From Candidatus Aminicenantota bacterium (GTDB lineage Bacteria > Acidobacteriota > Aminicenantia > Aminicenantales > Aminicenantaceae), in assembly GCA_021162615.1 (NCBI GenBank), contig JAGGYH010000143.1, positions 1-34,550 on the forward strand: a DNA stretch of 34,550 nt, given 5' to 3'. A program made the translations under genes and the position numbers. Position 1 is the first letter of the stretch; every line of letters begins with the position of its first letter. The notes beneath the pieces were generated by a model. That model saw nothing but the letters and a program-made list of their open reading frames with translations. It had not been told where the DNA came from and did not search any database. Positions 8,907 through 17,376 of this stretch are shown in pieces.

Positions 8907-10052
8907 ATGAAACTTTTAAGCCAGGAACAGATTGAAAAACTGGCGGATTTTGTAAGCGAGGATTATTTTACGACCTCATTCTTTCTTGATACGAGTCTGG
9001 ACAGGATGGTTAAAAAAGAGATCGAACTTTCCCTAAAGAACCTTATTAGCCGGAGTCAATCCAGGCTTGAGAAAAGAAATTTCGACAGCAAAAAAAAGGA
9101 TTCCCTGTTTAAAGATTTAGAGAAGATCCAGTCATACTGTTCCCAAAAACTTCCTTTTTATGATTATTACGGATTGTCTGTCTTTTCCTGCAGCGGAGAG
9201 GATTTCTGGGAGGTTTTCAATCTGGTCAAATCCCCAAGGAATCTGGTTGTCTTTGATAGAAATCCTTATGTGCGGCCTTTGTCTGCGATCCTGGAGCAGT
9301 ATCACAGGATATGTGTTTTGGTCATAGACCGCAAAACAGCAAAATGGTATGACATATATATGGGAGAGATCAATCTTATTGGCAGCATTGAGACAAATCT
9401 TTCCCAGCATAAGGGAGAAAAGGGAAGGGAAGGATTTGGCTCTCAGAGCCTGGAAAAACATCTTTCCTCGCTTTTCCAGACTCACATGAAGAAAGCGTCA
9501 AATAAGACGTTTGAACTTTTTAAAAAGAACGGTTTTGACTGGCTTTTTATCGGCGCTTCAGAGGAATATCTCAAGGAGCTCGGATCAAATTTCCATCCTT
9601 ATTTAAAGGAAAAAATAAAAGGTGTCATTAAAGCCAAGCCGAGTGACAGCCCAGATAAAATCCTGAAACAGGCCCTCACGATAAAAGAAGATTTGAAGAA
9701 AAAGGAAGAGAAGCAGATAGTAGAGGATTTTGAATCAGAAATTAAAAAAGGGGGGCTGGTTGTTTCAGGGATAAGAAATACCATCAGAAGCTTGAATAAA
9801 GGAGAGGTAAAAACACTTCTCGTAACAAGGAAATTCTCGAAACCGGGGAGGCTGTGCCCCAAGTGCAGGTTGCTGTATCTGGATGAGACCGAGTGTCCTG
9901 CATGCAAGGTCAAAACAATTCCGGTCATAGATATCATAGACGAATCTGTAGAGGCGGGTATGAATAGAAACTGTCAGGTGAGGCATATCAATCCTCCTTC
10001 CAGATTAGATAGGTACGGCGGGATCGGAGCCTTTTTGAGATTTAAATCCTGA
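8907..10052 (+). CDS. Bacterial archaeo-eukaryotic release-factor homologue (baeRF, family 10-like)
   Basis: A 381-aa soluble protein. Its layout resembles the bacterial relatives of aRF1/eRF1: an N-terminal alpha/beta region (1-115), an RNase-H-like middle domain (about 125-240; ICVLVIDRKTAKWYDIYMGE is the recurring 'V-D-x-x-x-A-x-x-Y/F' strand) and an L7Ae/eRF1 domain-3-like C-terminus (about 255-345; SGIRNTIRSLNKGEVKTLLV). That last domain contains a zinc ribbon with CPKC at 317-320 and CPAC at 330-333. Archaeal aRF1 has a comparable zinc ribbon. These proteins have been proposed to act in ribosome rescue or stalled-translation quality control, but function is not established. Shine-Dalgarno AGGAGGG lies just upstream. 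I assign the family from pattern recognition only. Confidence 0.6.
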   Translation: MKLLSQEQIEKLADFVSEDYFTTSFFLDTSLDRMVKKEIELSLKNLISRSQSRLEKRNFDSKKKDSLFKDLEKIQSYCSQKLPFYDYYGLSVFSCSGEDFWEVFNLVKSPRNLVVFDRNPYVRPLSAILEQYHRICVLVIDRKTAKWYDIYMGEINLIGSIETNLSQHKGEKGREGFGSQSLEKHLSSLFQTHMKKASNKTFELFKKNGFDWLFIGASEEYLKELGSNFHPYLKEKIKGVIKAKPSDSPDKILKQALTIKEDLKKKEEKQIVEDFESEIKKGGLVVSGIRNTIRSLNKGEVKTLLVTRKFSKPGRLCPKCRLLYLDETECPACKVKTIPVIDIIDESVEAGMNRNCQVRHINPPSRLDRYGGIGAFLRFKS

Positions 10053-10085
10053 AATTAAAAGATGGCCTGTGCTTTTGACTTTTAT

Positions 10086-10217
10086 CAGGCAAGCTGGTTC
10101 TTCAGCCCGCTGATTTTCCTCAGCGAGTAAAATCAGCTTATTCCTCGGCTCGCTCTCCTCTTTGAGGAACCATGCCCGCTCGCCTCCGGATGACTTCAGA
10201 ACCAGCCCGCCTGCCTG
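10086..10217. repeat. Multi-branched inverted repeat / candidate structured RNA
   Basis: The outer arms TCAGGCA...GCTGGTTCT (10085-10101) and AGAACCAGC...TGCCTGA (10198-10218) pair over 16 bp with one bulge. Inside lie a perfect 9-bp hairpin GCTGATTTT/AAAATCAGC (10109-10117/10129-10137) and a second hairpin TTCCTC/GAGGAA (10141-10146/10164-10169). It could fold on either strand. I recognise no known riboswitch, and the cobalamin-riboswitch box is not visible. Confidence 0.45.
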
Positions 10218-10273
10218 AAAGTCTGGATGAGGCATGATGTTATTTATCTTACAAGAATAGAGTAATTCCTTAC

Positions 10274-10352
10274 GAAATTCAGGTGTGGATGTGGCGACAT
10301 TGAAGATTTAGCCTTCGGATGCAGCAGCCTCGATTCGTGAATAATCCAGGTT
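10274..10352. repeat. Dispersed repeat, copy A (partial)
   Basis: GAAATTCAGGTGTGG...GCGACATTGAAGATTTAG matches the right arm of copies B and C in reverse orientation. It is joined directly to a right terminus CCTCGATTCGTGAATAATCC followed by AGGTT, which in copy C follows the arm in the opposite sense. The internal segment is thus inverted relative to its end. Confidence 0.65.
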
Positions 10353-10456
10353 AATTATGCAACATAAGATGGGAAAATCATGTTTAAATATTTATAAGGA
10401 AAGAGGCATAAAAACAAGGATATGCTTATACCTTCAGGGAAGAAGACAAGATTGAT

Positions 10457-10485
10457 TTGACCTTAACTGGAATATTACATAAACT
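10457..10485 (+). promoter_or_regulatory. Sigma70-like promoter of the TonB-type receptor
   Basis: TTGACC (10457-10462) and TAAACT (10480-10485) are separated by 17 bp. The start of transcription would be near 10492, giving a leader of about 35 nt to the GTG at 10527. Confidence 0.6.
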
Positions 10486-10526
10486 TGTTGACTAACTATT
10501 GTTTGCCTGATGGCAAGGAGATGACA

Positions 10527-13500
10527 GTGACGAAACGGATAAGCAAGCTTTTGGTAATTATTGCAACGACTGCAAGTATCGCTTCTTTATTAACAGCCCA
10601 GCCCAGCACAACAGGCATCTTAAGCGGGCAAATAAAAGATTCTGATAACAATCCGGTATCAGGAGCTACTGTGATTTTAGAAGGGCCTCCCTTGATGGGC
10701 ATGATCCTTTTTGTAACAAAAAATAACGGAACGTTCCACTTTGGGAGTCTTCCCCCAGGTGAAGGTTATGTCCTTCATGTTGAGAAACCTGAATATCAGA
10801 CGAAAAAGTATATCAATCTGAATATAGATATAGGAGAGGAGATCCATATTTATGTGGAACTGGAACAAGACCCTCAAGAAAGCAGGGTAGTGATCGGGGA
10901 TAAATCACCGGTAATAGACACAAGGGAATCTAATACTGCGTTTCGTTATTCAAGTGATCTCATCCAGAGCCTTCCGCTCCATAAGGATCTTTTTGATGTT
11001 CTCAACTCCATTCCTGGTGCGGTTCCGGAAAATCCAAGAATCCGGCGTGGGTCAAGTGTTTCCGGAGGTTCTGTGCGTGGGAACAGGTTTATTATAGATG
11101 GTATCGTATTGGATGACCCTTTGTATTCTTATCCTGAAATAAACGTGAGTACAGATACATACGGAGGGATAGAGTTTGGCATAGCAGGCCACGGCCCGGA
11201 AGTAACGAATGTTGACGGCGGTTATGTGAATATTGCAGCAAAGTCAGGAGGGAATCGATTCACAGGGGGCCTTCTTGGCGAGTATTATGGCAAATCCATG
11301 CAGACGTCTTTTTTAAGCACTGAGGATCTGGATCTGTTAGGATTGTCCAAACCAGCTGAATTTAATACGTGGAGAGACCTGTCTTTTCATCTTGGAGGGC
11401 CGGTTGCCAGGGATGTTGTGAATCTGTATGTAAACGCCCGGTATTCAAATTGGGTAAAAGATTTTAATCATTTAGACTGGTCTGAAACACAGGGGGAGGG
11501 CCAGGAAGTGTATGCCCGGCAGGACGCCCCTCATCAGGAATACAATGTGTTTGGCAAGGTTACCACACTCCTTCCCCTGGATATTCATGCAAGTGTAACG
11601 TACAATCTTTCTTTAGTAAGTGAAAAATATGATATTGATCAGATCCAGAAGTTCCGTGACCAAACAGCGACAAACAAGAGAGACGGGGAGATATCCCATA
11701 TTTTTAGTGTTCAGGGAGATTATACGGCGGGTCCTAATATGTTTTTTGAAGGAAGAGTCACCTATTTTTTTCGAAAAACTCCTCTGCCATACAGTGAATA
11801 CGGCCTTACAAGTGAACCCCGGACTTATGACAGATATTTCAATATGTACGGAAACAACCCTGAGTTTCAGCAAATATCTGCCATTCAAAAATTGAATCCT
11901 TCGGTTAAAGGCACTCTTTTTAATGATACATTTTTAGGCGCCGAGCATAAATTTAAATTAGGACTTGAGTATGAATGGAACCATTTGAAGTGGGATTTCT
12001 GGAGGGAAAACCCGTTTTCTTTCGATTATTATCAGGGGGATATCTATTCTTATCCCACTGAATCCTACCCTAACAGAGGAAGGATCTATGCTTATACGTG
12101 CGGTTCAGTTAAAGGGGGCTCTGTTTTGGAGAGCGAGACCCACAGAATAGGGGGATTTTTGCAGGAGAGCCTTACAATTGCCCGGCGTTTGACCATAAAT
12201 CTAGGGGCGCGCGTTGATTTCAGCATGTCTCTTTTTCCTTTAGGTTATAAACTTGGAAGCGATGACACATACGAGATTTTTGATGTGCTCCCGGGCGTGG
12301 AAACACAGTACGGTTATGTTAGTCTCGGCTCATTAGATGTTATGAACTGGTTCAATATTTCGCCGCATCTGGGGATTGTTTTTGATATTTTTGGCAATGG
12401 AATGTCTTCGATTTCAGCCAACTATTCACAGTATCACGAATCCATAGCCATGCGTTATTTTAACAGGACCAGCCCTCTTTACCCTCAGCTGAGTTCATGG
12501 TATTGGATCGACAATGACTATGACCAGGAACCGGATGCAGATGATACGTACACATTGATCGATGCTGCGGATAATCCGAGTTCTGTTAATAAAGCCAGCA
12601 GGCTCGACCCAGATACGAAATCCCCTGTTACAGATGAATACAGTTTCGGCCTTGAGCACGCGCTCAGTACGAATTTAACCATAGGAGCCACTTTTATTTA
12701 CAAGCACAAAAAAAATATTATCGAAAATGTCAATGATTATGGTTTAGGAGCCCAAGAAGCTTGGAAGGGATACAGCACGGAAAGTCCTTACTGGGAAAAG
12801 TTTGAGTTTACAGATCCAGGTGATGATGGGATCTTTAATACAGAGGATGACTTGAATTCTTATTGTTATGCGGAGCTTGCAGACTCACCAGGAGGCCGAA
12901 ACTGGTACTATACAAATATTGAGTCTGCCTTTCGCAAATACACGGCTCTTCAACTCGTCCTTAATAAAAAAATGTCACACAGGTGGCAATTTTTAGCCTC
13001 TCTGGTTTGGAGCAAAGCTTGGGGAAATATAGGGGGCTGGGATAGCGCCACTAACGCCAGTTCCCTTTATTTTGATACTCCCAATTCCATGGTATATGCT
13101 GACGGCCGTCTGGATTTTGACCGGCCTCTGAATGTGAAAATCCAGGCCTCTGTCGTACTTCCCTATGGTTTTGACCTGGGAGGTTATTACAATTACAGGT
13201 CAGGCATTCCCTGGAACAGGACTATAACCGTTTATGTTCCGGAAGAGGCCAGGTATTTGGACCCCGGTGCGTGTTATACTGTTGCTACAGAAGAAAGAGG
13301 GTCAAGACGCACGCCTGCGCTTTCCACACTTGATTTCAGGCTGCAGAAAAAATTTAAGCTCACAGACACTCTTTCCATGAATGCCTATCTGGATGTATTG
13401 AATGTCCTGGGAGGAAGCAGTTATTATATGACATCCAACCCGGGAGGTTATGTGGATTACAGAGACCCGGATAATCCTACCTTTGAAAGATACGGGGATA

Positions 13501-13562
13501 CCATAAGTTACGGAACATACAATAACAGAATATTTAAAATCGGTATTCACTTGTATTTCTAG
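10527..13562 (+). CDS. TonB-dependent/Oar-like outer-membrane receptor with carboxypeptidase-regulatory domain
   Basis: About 1011 aa. A signal peptide (LLVIIATTASIASLLTAQ) is followed by a CarboxypepD_reg-like beta-sandwich (GQIKDSDNNPVSGATVILEG; about 35-110), a TonB plug domain (DLFDVLNSIPGAVPENPRIR, then GNRFIIDGIVLDDP) and a long beta-barrel ending in KIGIHLYF with C-terminal Phe. This is the Oar/SusC-like architecture abundant in Acidobacteria and Bacteroidota, used for import of large substrates or in surface assembly. The substrate is unknown and no SusD partner adjoins. Shine-Dalgarno AAGGAG (10515-10520) abuts the ATG at 10521 but stands 6 bp from GTG at 10527, so GTG is preferred. 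The open frame extends back to TTG 10485, which lies in the -10 box. DPDADDTYT-like segments suggest Ca-binding loops, which is a weak inference. Confidence 0.88.
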   Translation: MTKRISKLLVIIATTASIASLLTAQPSTTGILSGQIKDSDNNPVSGATVILEGPPLMGMILFVTKNNGTFHFGSLPPGEGYVLHVEKPEYQTKKYINLNIDIGEEIHIYVELEQDPQESRVVIGDKSPVIDTRESNTAFRYSSDLIQSLPLHKDLFDVLNSIPGAVPENPRIRRGSSVSGGSVRGNRFIIDGIVLDDPLYSYPEINVSTDTYGGIEFGIAGHGPEVTNVDGGYVNIAAKSGGNRFTGGLLGEYYGKSMQTSFLSTEDLDLLGLSKPAEFNTWRDLSFHLGGPVARDVVNLYVNARYSNWVKDFNHLDWSETQGEGQEVYARQDAPHQEYNVFGKVTTLLPLDIHASVTYNLSLVSEKYDIDQIQKFRDQTATNKRDGEISHIFSVQGDYTAGPNMFFEGRVTYFFRKTPLPYSEYGLTSEPRTYDRYFNMYGNNPEFQQISAIQKLNPSVKGTLFNDTFLGAEHKFKLGLEYEWNHLKWDFWRENPFSFDYYQGDIYSYPTESYPNRGRIYAYTCGSVKGGSVLESETHRIGGFLQESLTIARRLTINLGARVDFSMSLFPLGYKLGSDDTYEIFDVLPGVETQYGYVSLGSLDVMNWFNISPHLGIVFDIFGNGMSSISANYSQYHESIAMRYFNRTSPLYPQLSSWYWIDNDYDQEPDADDTYTLIDAADNPSSVNKASRLDPDTKSPVTDEYSFGLEHALSTNLTIGATFIYKHKKNIIENVNDYGLGAQEAWKGYSTESPYWEKFEFTDPGDDGIFNTEDDLNSYCYAELADSPGGRNWYYTNIESAFRKYTALQLVLNKKMSHRWQFLASLVWSKAWGNIGGWDSATNASSLYFDTPNSMVYADGRLDFDRPLNVKIQASVVLPYGFDLGGYYNYRSGIPWNRTITVYVPEEARYLDPGACYTVATEERGSRRTPALSTLDFRLQKKFKLTDTLSMNAYLDVLNVLGGSSYYMTSNPGGYVDYRDPDNPTFERYGDTISYGTYNNRIFKIGIHLYF

Positions 13563-13634
13563 CCTGACCTGAACTATTCATAAAAAAATGGCGATATTTT
13601 CATATTTGGTTTTGACTTGTTCATCATACAGGCT
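13561..13634. repeat. Dispersed repeat, copy F (minimal 74-bp form)
   Basis: It begins AGCCTGACCTGAACTATTCA followed by TAAAAAAATGGCGAT, the shared left end, and closes with TTGACTTGTTCATCATACAG, the shared right end. Outermost AGCCTG and CAGGCT are perfect inverted termini. Its first bases overlap the receptor stop codon. No internal core is present, so this looks like a terminus-only miniature. Confidence 0.65.
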
Positions 13635-13638
13635 TGAT

Positions 13639-14643
13639 CTATGACAATTTGATTCTGAGGACTTTCCTTACAGTTTTTCCGGATGTTCTGTTTTTCAGAG
13701 TAGCGAAAATCCTGTTTCCTCCTTCTCTCAGCTGTTTGATCGTACTTTCATCTTTAAATACAAACGGGATCTCAAGCCGATGACCTTCTTCTTTCTGTTT
13801 AAGCAGGCTTTCTTCATCTGTTTCGATGTTAATATGGTCTTCATATTTCCATAGGGACTCGTCATGGGTCCCTATGATTTCCACAACCACATCGATTAAA
13901 GTCCTCAGTTTGTTTTTTTCTTCTTTAAACCACAGCTGAGCATACGGAATATTTATTTCAATGGACCCTTTGATCATTTCCGGTTCTGCAGTCATATTTT
14001 TGATTTCCCAGTTGAAATCAAAAAGGGCCTCGTCATCCCGGAGGGTCTGCTGTGCTTCAGACTGAGCAGAAGCGAACTCACTCATGTATTTTAAATTTAA
14101 GTGACGGATCGGGCTGAGGTCATAAGTGACCAGCTTAAATTGGCCCGTACAATAGGCATCAACAAAGGCGACAGGGAAGTTTCCGTAGTACCATACCTCT
14201 CTGCAGGCATTATTGAAGCTTGAAGGGGAAGAGGTCATTCTTTGGGTAGGAGGGCCGAACAGAATATAGATATAGCCCCGGTCTGTAGCCCACCCCGGTC
14301 TTCCTTCGCCGATGAACAGGTCATCGGCTTTTTGGATTCTGTTGAAGTACGTTATTTTAAATTCATTTTCCGCAGTACCCGGAGAAGGGTCGCGTTTTTC
14401 CCAGAATTCTTCCTGGAAGGCTTTTCTTTCAGAATGAGGAAGTTCGAGGAAAACCTTTTTTTCCCGGGACGTGATGATATATCTGACTTTGCTGTAAAAT
14501 TCTGCATCGTCGGGTTCCAGATTCTGCTCCAGTTTGTAGGTATGACAGGACGGAAGAAAGAGAAGTGTCAGCAAAAGAACAGGGACAAAAAGAGGACCGA
14601 TGATTTTTGAATATTTTTTCCTTATCTTCCGGGCTGAATTCAT
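13639..14643 (-). CDS. GWxTD-domain lipoprotein
   Basis: A 334-aa exported protein. The N-terminus has a basic start, a hydrophobic stretch VPVLLLTLLFL and a lipobox LPSC (C33), so it is probably a lipoprotein. The GWxTD signature GRPGWATDRGYIYILFGPP spans 114-132, preceded by the conserved FWEKRDPSPGTAENEFK (80-96). The C-terminal half (about 205-334) is beta-rich. GWxTD proteins are found in Acidobacteria, Ignavibacteria and relatives; their function is not known. The start codon overlaps the stop of the larger GWxTD gene upstream (ATGA), so the two form a co-translated pair. It may be a paralogue specialised to partner the TPR-bearing protein. Confidence 0.85.
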   Translation of the reverse strand: MNSARKIRKKYSKIIGPLFVPVLLLTLLFLPSCHTYKLEQNLEPDDAEFYSKVRYIITSREKKVFLELPHSERKAFQEEFWEKRDPSPGTAENEFKITYFNRIQKADDLFIGEGRPGWATDRGYIYILFGPPTQRMTSSPSSFNNACREVWYYGNFPVAFVDAYCTGQFKLVTYDLSPIRHLNLKYMSEFASAQSEAQQTLRDDEALFDFNWEIKNMTAEPEMIKGSIEINIPYAQLWFKEEKNKLRTLIDVVVEIIGTHDESLWKYEDHINIETDEESLLKQKEEGHRLEIPFVFKDESTIKQLREGGNRIFATLKNRTSGKTVRKVLRIKLS

Positions 14644-16700
14644 TTGTTGTTGAGGGTTTTTATTTTTTTCTTGATTTCAGGCTGGTCCGGATTTATTTTC
14701 AGGGATTTCTCCCAGGTTTCGAGAGCTTCTTTTTTCTTGCCAAGCTGCAGCAAACATTCTCCCATGGGATTGAGGAGTTCAGGGGAGGAATTGTATGCAG
14801 ATATGGCTTTTTTATAAATACGGACAGCTTCTTCAAATTCTCCCAGTTTATTATAAGACAGAGCTAACAGGAAATAGGTTGGCTGCTTCAGGGGCATCTC
14901 GCTATCGATATATGGGGAAAGTAAAGACGTGACAGGCTTATAATTTTCAGCGGCTATGTAAATACGTGCCAGATTAATGGCGATTTCCTCGGAGCCGTTT
15001 TTGTTTTCATACGCGTTTTTCAATTTAGGGAGAGCTTTTTCTAAACGACCGGAGCGGAAATACTGCAGGCCAAGGGTGTAGGAGAACGCAGGGTCCTCCT
15101 CTTCAGTCAGGCGCAGGAAATAGTACCAGGGTCTAGGGATGCTTTCTGAATGACTTATATCAAATTCTTCTTCTGAAGATACTGCTTCAGTCTGTCCGTT
15201 GAAAAGGCTGACTCTGAGCTTATAATGGTCTGGAGTAAAATTTTTAAGAGAAATTTTCTCCGTAAACAAAGGCCTTTCCGGATACTCTGTGATGTCTTTT
15301 GTGAATTCAATAGGGGGCGATCCTTTTTTTAAGAATTGATATTTAAGCTTATAAATATTCCCGTCTGCATCATCAAGTCCGTGTATTTGGAAGGCGGTGA
15401 CAAGAAGGCCGTCTTTTACAAAAAGACGGTTCACAGGCGGATACAGCTGGTAATCCCTTATGTGAAAGGGACGGATCAGGTTTATTTCTGCTTTATCTTT
15501 TTTCATTTCAAAGGCCAGCATGAGTGATGTCATTTGGATTGGATTTTCCGGGCCCGGGATAAAAACGGTTCTTTCCAGGGAGGTAAATTCTTTTGATGTG
15601 ATATTTTTCATCAGAACCGATATTTTGAATCGGCCCGGAATAATGGGGAACACATCCATCACATTAAAGGGCCTGTTTTTTATGCGGCTGATCTGGGTTT
15701 CACTGAATTCCAGAGGGATTTTTTTTTCGAACTGATAGATAAGCCTGTCCTGCATATCAGTGACAGTGCCGTAAAGTTCTAAAGTCGTATAGTATTTATC
15801 CTGATAATTATCAACGGAAAGCCTTTGCGGTTCCATTACATACTGGATAAAGTTGACGCCATTTGAGTCTTTTTTTGTTTTCACCAGAGAGGAATTACCG
15901 ATATAGTTGGTGGAATACTCCACTTCGACAGAGTCTTTATATTCAAGGTATTTTCGGGCGTATGTGTCGCTTACGAGCTTTTGTGGAACGGTCTCGATCT
16001 CATTGAGAAGGCGGGCGGAAGACATATTGGGTCTCCCGTAAGATACAGGCTTTTCTCCGGGTATCAAGGTCAATGAAGCATCAGCAAGAGAAGGTTCGAT
16101 CATCTTCATTTTCTCATAAGCCGCAACGTAATCAGTCGGGTCTTCTTCAAAAGTAGTGAGAAGGGCCTGGGGACCGTTGTTTATGGGGCTGTAGAGTTTG
16201 TATTCGCCGTGACCTTTGTCCTGAAAGAACATGAGTTGGAAAGCAGGGGGAAGCCCCCTGGCTTTTATGTTCTGATAGAACCAGGTCTCTACGGGATAGA
16301 TTTCGATCTTGGCGTCGTAAGTCTGGATGTCATTGGGTTCTCCCAGAATGATATATATTCTGCCTCTGTCTGTTTTCCATCCGGGCTTGGGAGTCTCTTT
16401 GCCAAAGTATTGATTCGCATGTTCTATGCGCCGGTAGTGTTCTTCTTTAAATTCATTTTCATCGGTGCCGGGAGTCGGGTCCCGGTGCTTCCAGAATGCT
16501 TTAATGAACAGGTCCCGTTCCCGGTTTGAACGGAGCTTAAGGAAGACGTCTTTCTCCACCGGAGATATAATGTAGACAGCCTCTTGCTCCAGCCATTTTT
16601 TATAAGGTCCGGGCAGGTCTCTGGTGTCTGATATCCCCTGGCTTAATACCGTAATGAGCAGCAAAAGTATCATCAGTATCAGCTTGTTTGTATTTATCAC
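14640..16700 (-). CDS. GWxTD-domain protein with C-terminal TPR repeats
   Basis: 686 aa with a signal peptide (LILMILLLLITVLS, cleavage near residue 24). The GWxTD domain is at about 35-180, with FWKHRDPTPGTDENEFKEEH and the signature PKPGWKTDRGRIYIILGEP (GW at 107-108). A beta-rich middle follows (about 200-530), and three to four TPR-like helix pairs occupy about 540-680 (e.g. FLLALSYNKLGEFEEAVRIY). The TPR portion suggests protein-protein contact in the periplasm. Translation begins at GTG (16698-16700) with GAGGAG 9 bp upstream. A -10-like TATAAT lies at 16768-16773 on this strand, without a clear -35. The paired architecture hints at an envelope complex, but no function is established. 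Confidence 0.87.
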   Translation of the reverse strand: MINTNKLILMILLLLITVLSQGISDTRDLPGPYKKWLEQEAVYIISPVEKDVFLKLRSNRERDLFIKAFWKHRDPTPGTDENEFKEEHYRRIEHANQYFGKETPKPGWKTDRGRIYIILGEPNDIQTYDAKIEIYPVETWFYQNIKARGLPPAFQLMFFQDKGHGEYKLYSPINNGPQALLTTFEEDPTDYVAAYEKMKMIEPSLADASLTLIPGEKPVSYGRPNMSSARLLNEIETVPQKLVSDTYARKYLEYKDSVEVEYSTNYIGNSSLVKTKKDSNGVNFIQYVMEPQRLSVDNYQDKYYTTLELYGTVTDMQDRLIYQFEKKIPLEFSETQISRIKNRPFNVMDVFPIIPGRFKISVLMKNITSKEFTSLERTVFIPGPENPIQMTSLMLAFEMKKDKAEINLIRPFHIRDYQLYPPVNRLFVKDGLLVTAFQIHGLDDADGNIYKLKYQFLKKGSPPIEFTKDITEYPERPLFTEKISLKNFTPDHYKLRVSLFNGQTEAVSSEEEFDISHSESIPRPWYYFLRLTEEEDPAFSYTLGLQYFRSGRLEKALPKLKNAYENKNGSEEIAINLARIYIAAENYKPVTSLLSPYIDSEMPLKQPTYFLLALSYNKLGEFEEAVRIYKKAISAYNSSPELLNPMGECLLQLGKKKEALETWEKSLKINPDQPEIKKKIKTLNNK

Positions 16701-17069
16701 TCAACATCTCCTCTTTATCTGGTATCAGGTTATTAAACTCTTTTTATCCAAAATGGTTACCTCTATTATTATAGTGCATTAGTCTGAATTATTCATAAAA
16801 AAGTGGCGTGAAATTCAGATATGGCTAGCGATCGCTAAAGATTTTTAACGCCATTCATCGCACTGTGTTCTCGGCTGCTGCGCAACTCCCCCCGTCCGTG
16901 GGTCAGACATGCTCACAGCTCGGCTTTGCCGAGTCCCCTCAAACACAGCACTCCGAAGGCTAAATCTTCAATGTCGCTTCAGCCACACCTGAATTTCTTA
17001 TGGTATAAGATGGATTGGCTTGCGCTCCCTTCAGATGGCTGCGGAAGACCGCAATGGAGCGCAGCCGTC
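16701..17069. other. Intergenic region dominated by repeat copy B
   Basis: Besides repeat copy B (16782-16998) it holds a hairpin GCGCTCC/GGAGCGC (17022-17028/17056-17062) with an inner TGCGG-aaga-CCGCA stem. This hairpin sits just beyond the stop of the radical-SAM remnant and could act as its terminator or belong to another repeat. I see no gene. Confidence 0.55.
16782..16998. repeat. Dispersed repeat, copy B (with 170-bp palindromic core)
   Basis: The left end GTCTGAATTATTCATAAAAA leads into a core at 16808-16977 that is the same length as, and differs at about two positions by eye from, the core of copy C. The element starts with GAAATTCAG and ends with CTGAATTTC. Between them, GTGGC, GCGA, AAGATTT and CTGTGTT recur in inverted order. 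A perfect internal hairpin CTCGGC-TTT-GCCGAG lies near 16918-16932. The usual right terminus is missing. Confidence 0.75.
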
Positions 17070-17343
17070 TCATTGTGCTGGATGGAGCATGTTTTTTAAT
17101 GTGTCGAATTCTTCCGGAGAAATATCTCCCCAGTAATAGGGAGCCGCCAGTTTGTTGGGGGTGGCTTGTGTCCAGACAGTCAATAAAGGAGATTTTGGCA
17201 TTCGTGTGTTTTTCAATTATGGAAGCCATATAAAGCAGACCCAGCGGCTTAAGCCAGAAGTCGTAGGCGGTAAAGTCATAAATCCATGGGTTAATGAGCA
17301 GGATTTTATATCCGGAGGATTTTTTTAAAGCCGGAGATGTCAT
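17070..17343 (-). pseudogene. N-terminal remnant of a B12-binding radical-SAM protein
   Basis: From ATG at 17341-17343 the frame encodes KILLINPWIYDFTAYDFWLK followed by PLGLLYMASIIE and FIDCLD. This is the start of the cobalamin-binding domain of a B12/radical-SAM family protein, normally several hundred residues long. The radical-SAM core with its CxxxCxxC is absent. Just after FIDCLDTSHP, at a run of five C, a one-base shift would give NKLAAPYYWGDISPEEFDTL...HPAQ and a stop at 17070. The unshifted frame runs on into repeat copy B. I infer a decayed gene truncated by deletion or repeat insertion. It lies just downstream of tRNA-Leu. Confidence 0.6.
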
Positions 17344-17376
17344 AGAGCTTTTCCCTTTGTTTCTTTGAGGAGGCAT

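Larger units (their letters stand above)
10053..10526. other. 474-bp intergenic region with hairpins, repeat fragment and promoter
   Basis: This stretch holds no convincing gene. It contains a branched inverted-repeat structure (10086-10217), a partial copy of the dispersed repeat family (10274-10352) and the receptor promoter (10457-10485). A minus-strand open frame at 10005-10235 has no coding character and falls mostly on the hairpin. Confidence 0.6.

Noticed and set aside
9599-10235. Minus-strand frames over the release-factor-like gene and its downstream region
   Set aside because: Low-complexity Leu/Ser/Phe translations typical of antisense frames; the downstream part coincides with the inverted-repeat structure.
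10485-10526. TTG start at 10485 for the TonB-type receptor
   Set aside because: It falls in the predicted -10 box and upstream of the transcription start. AAGGAG fits the GTG at 10527 and the signal peptide is then normal.
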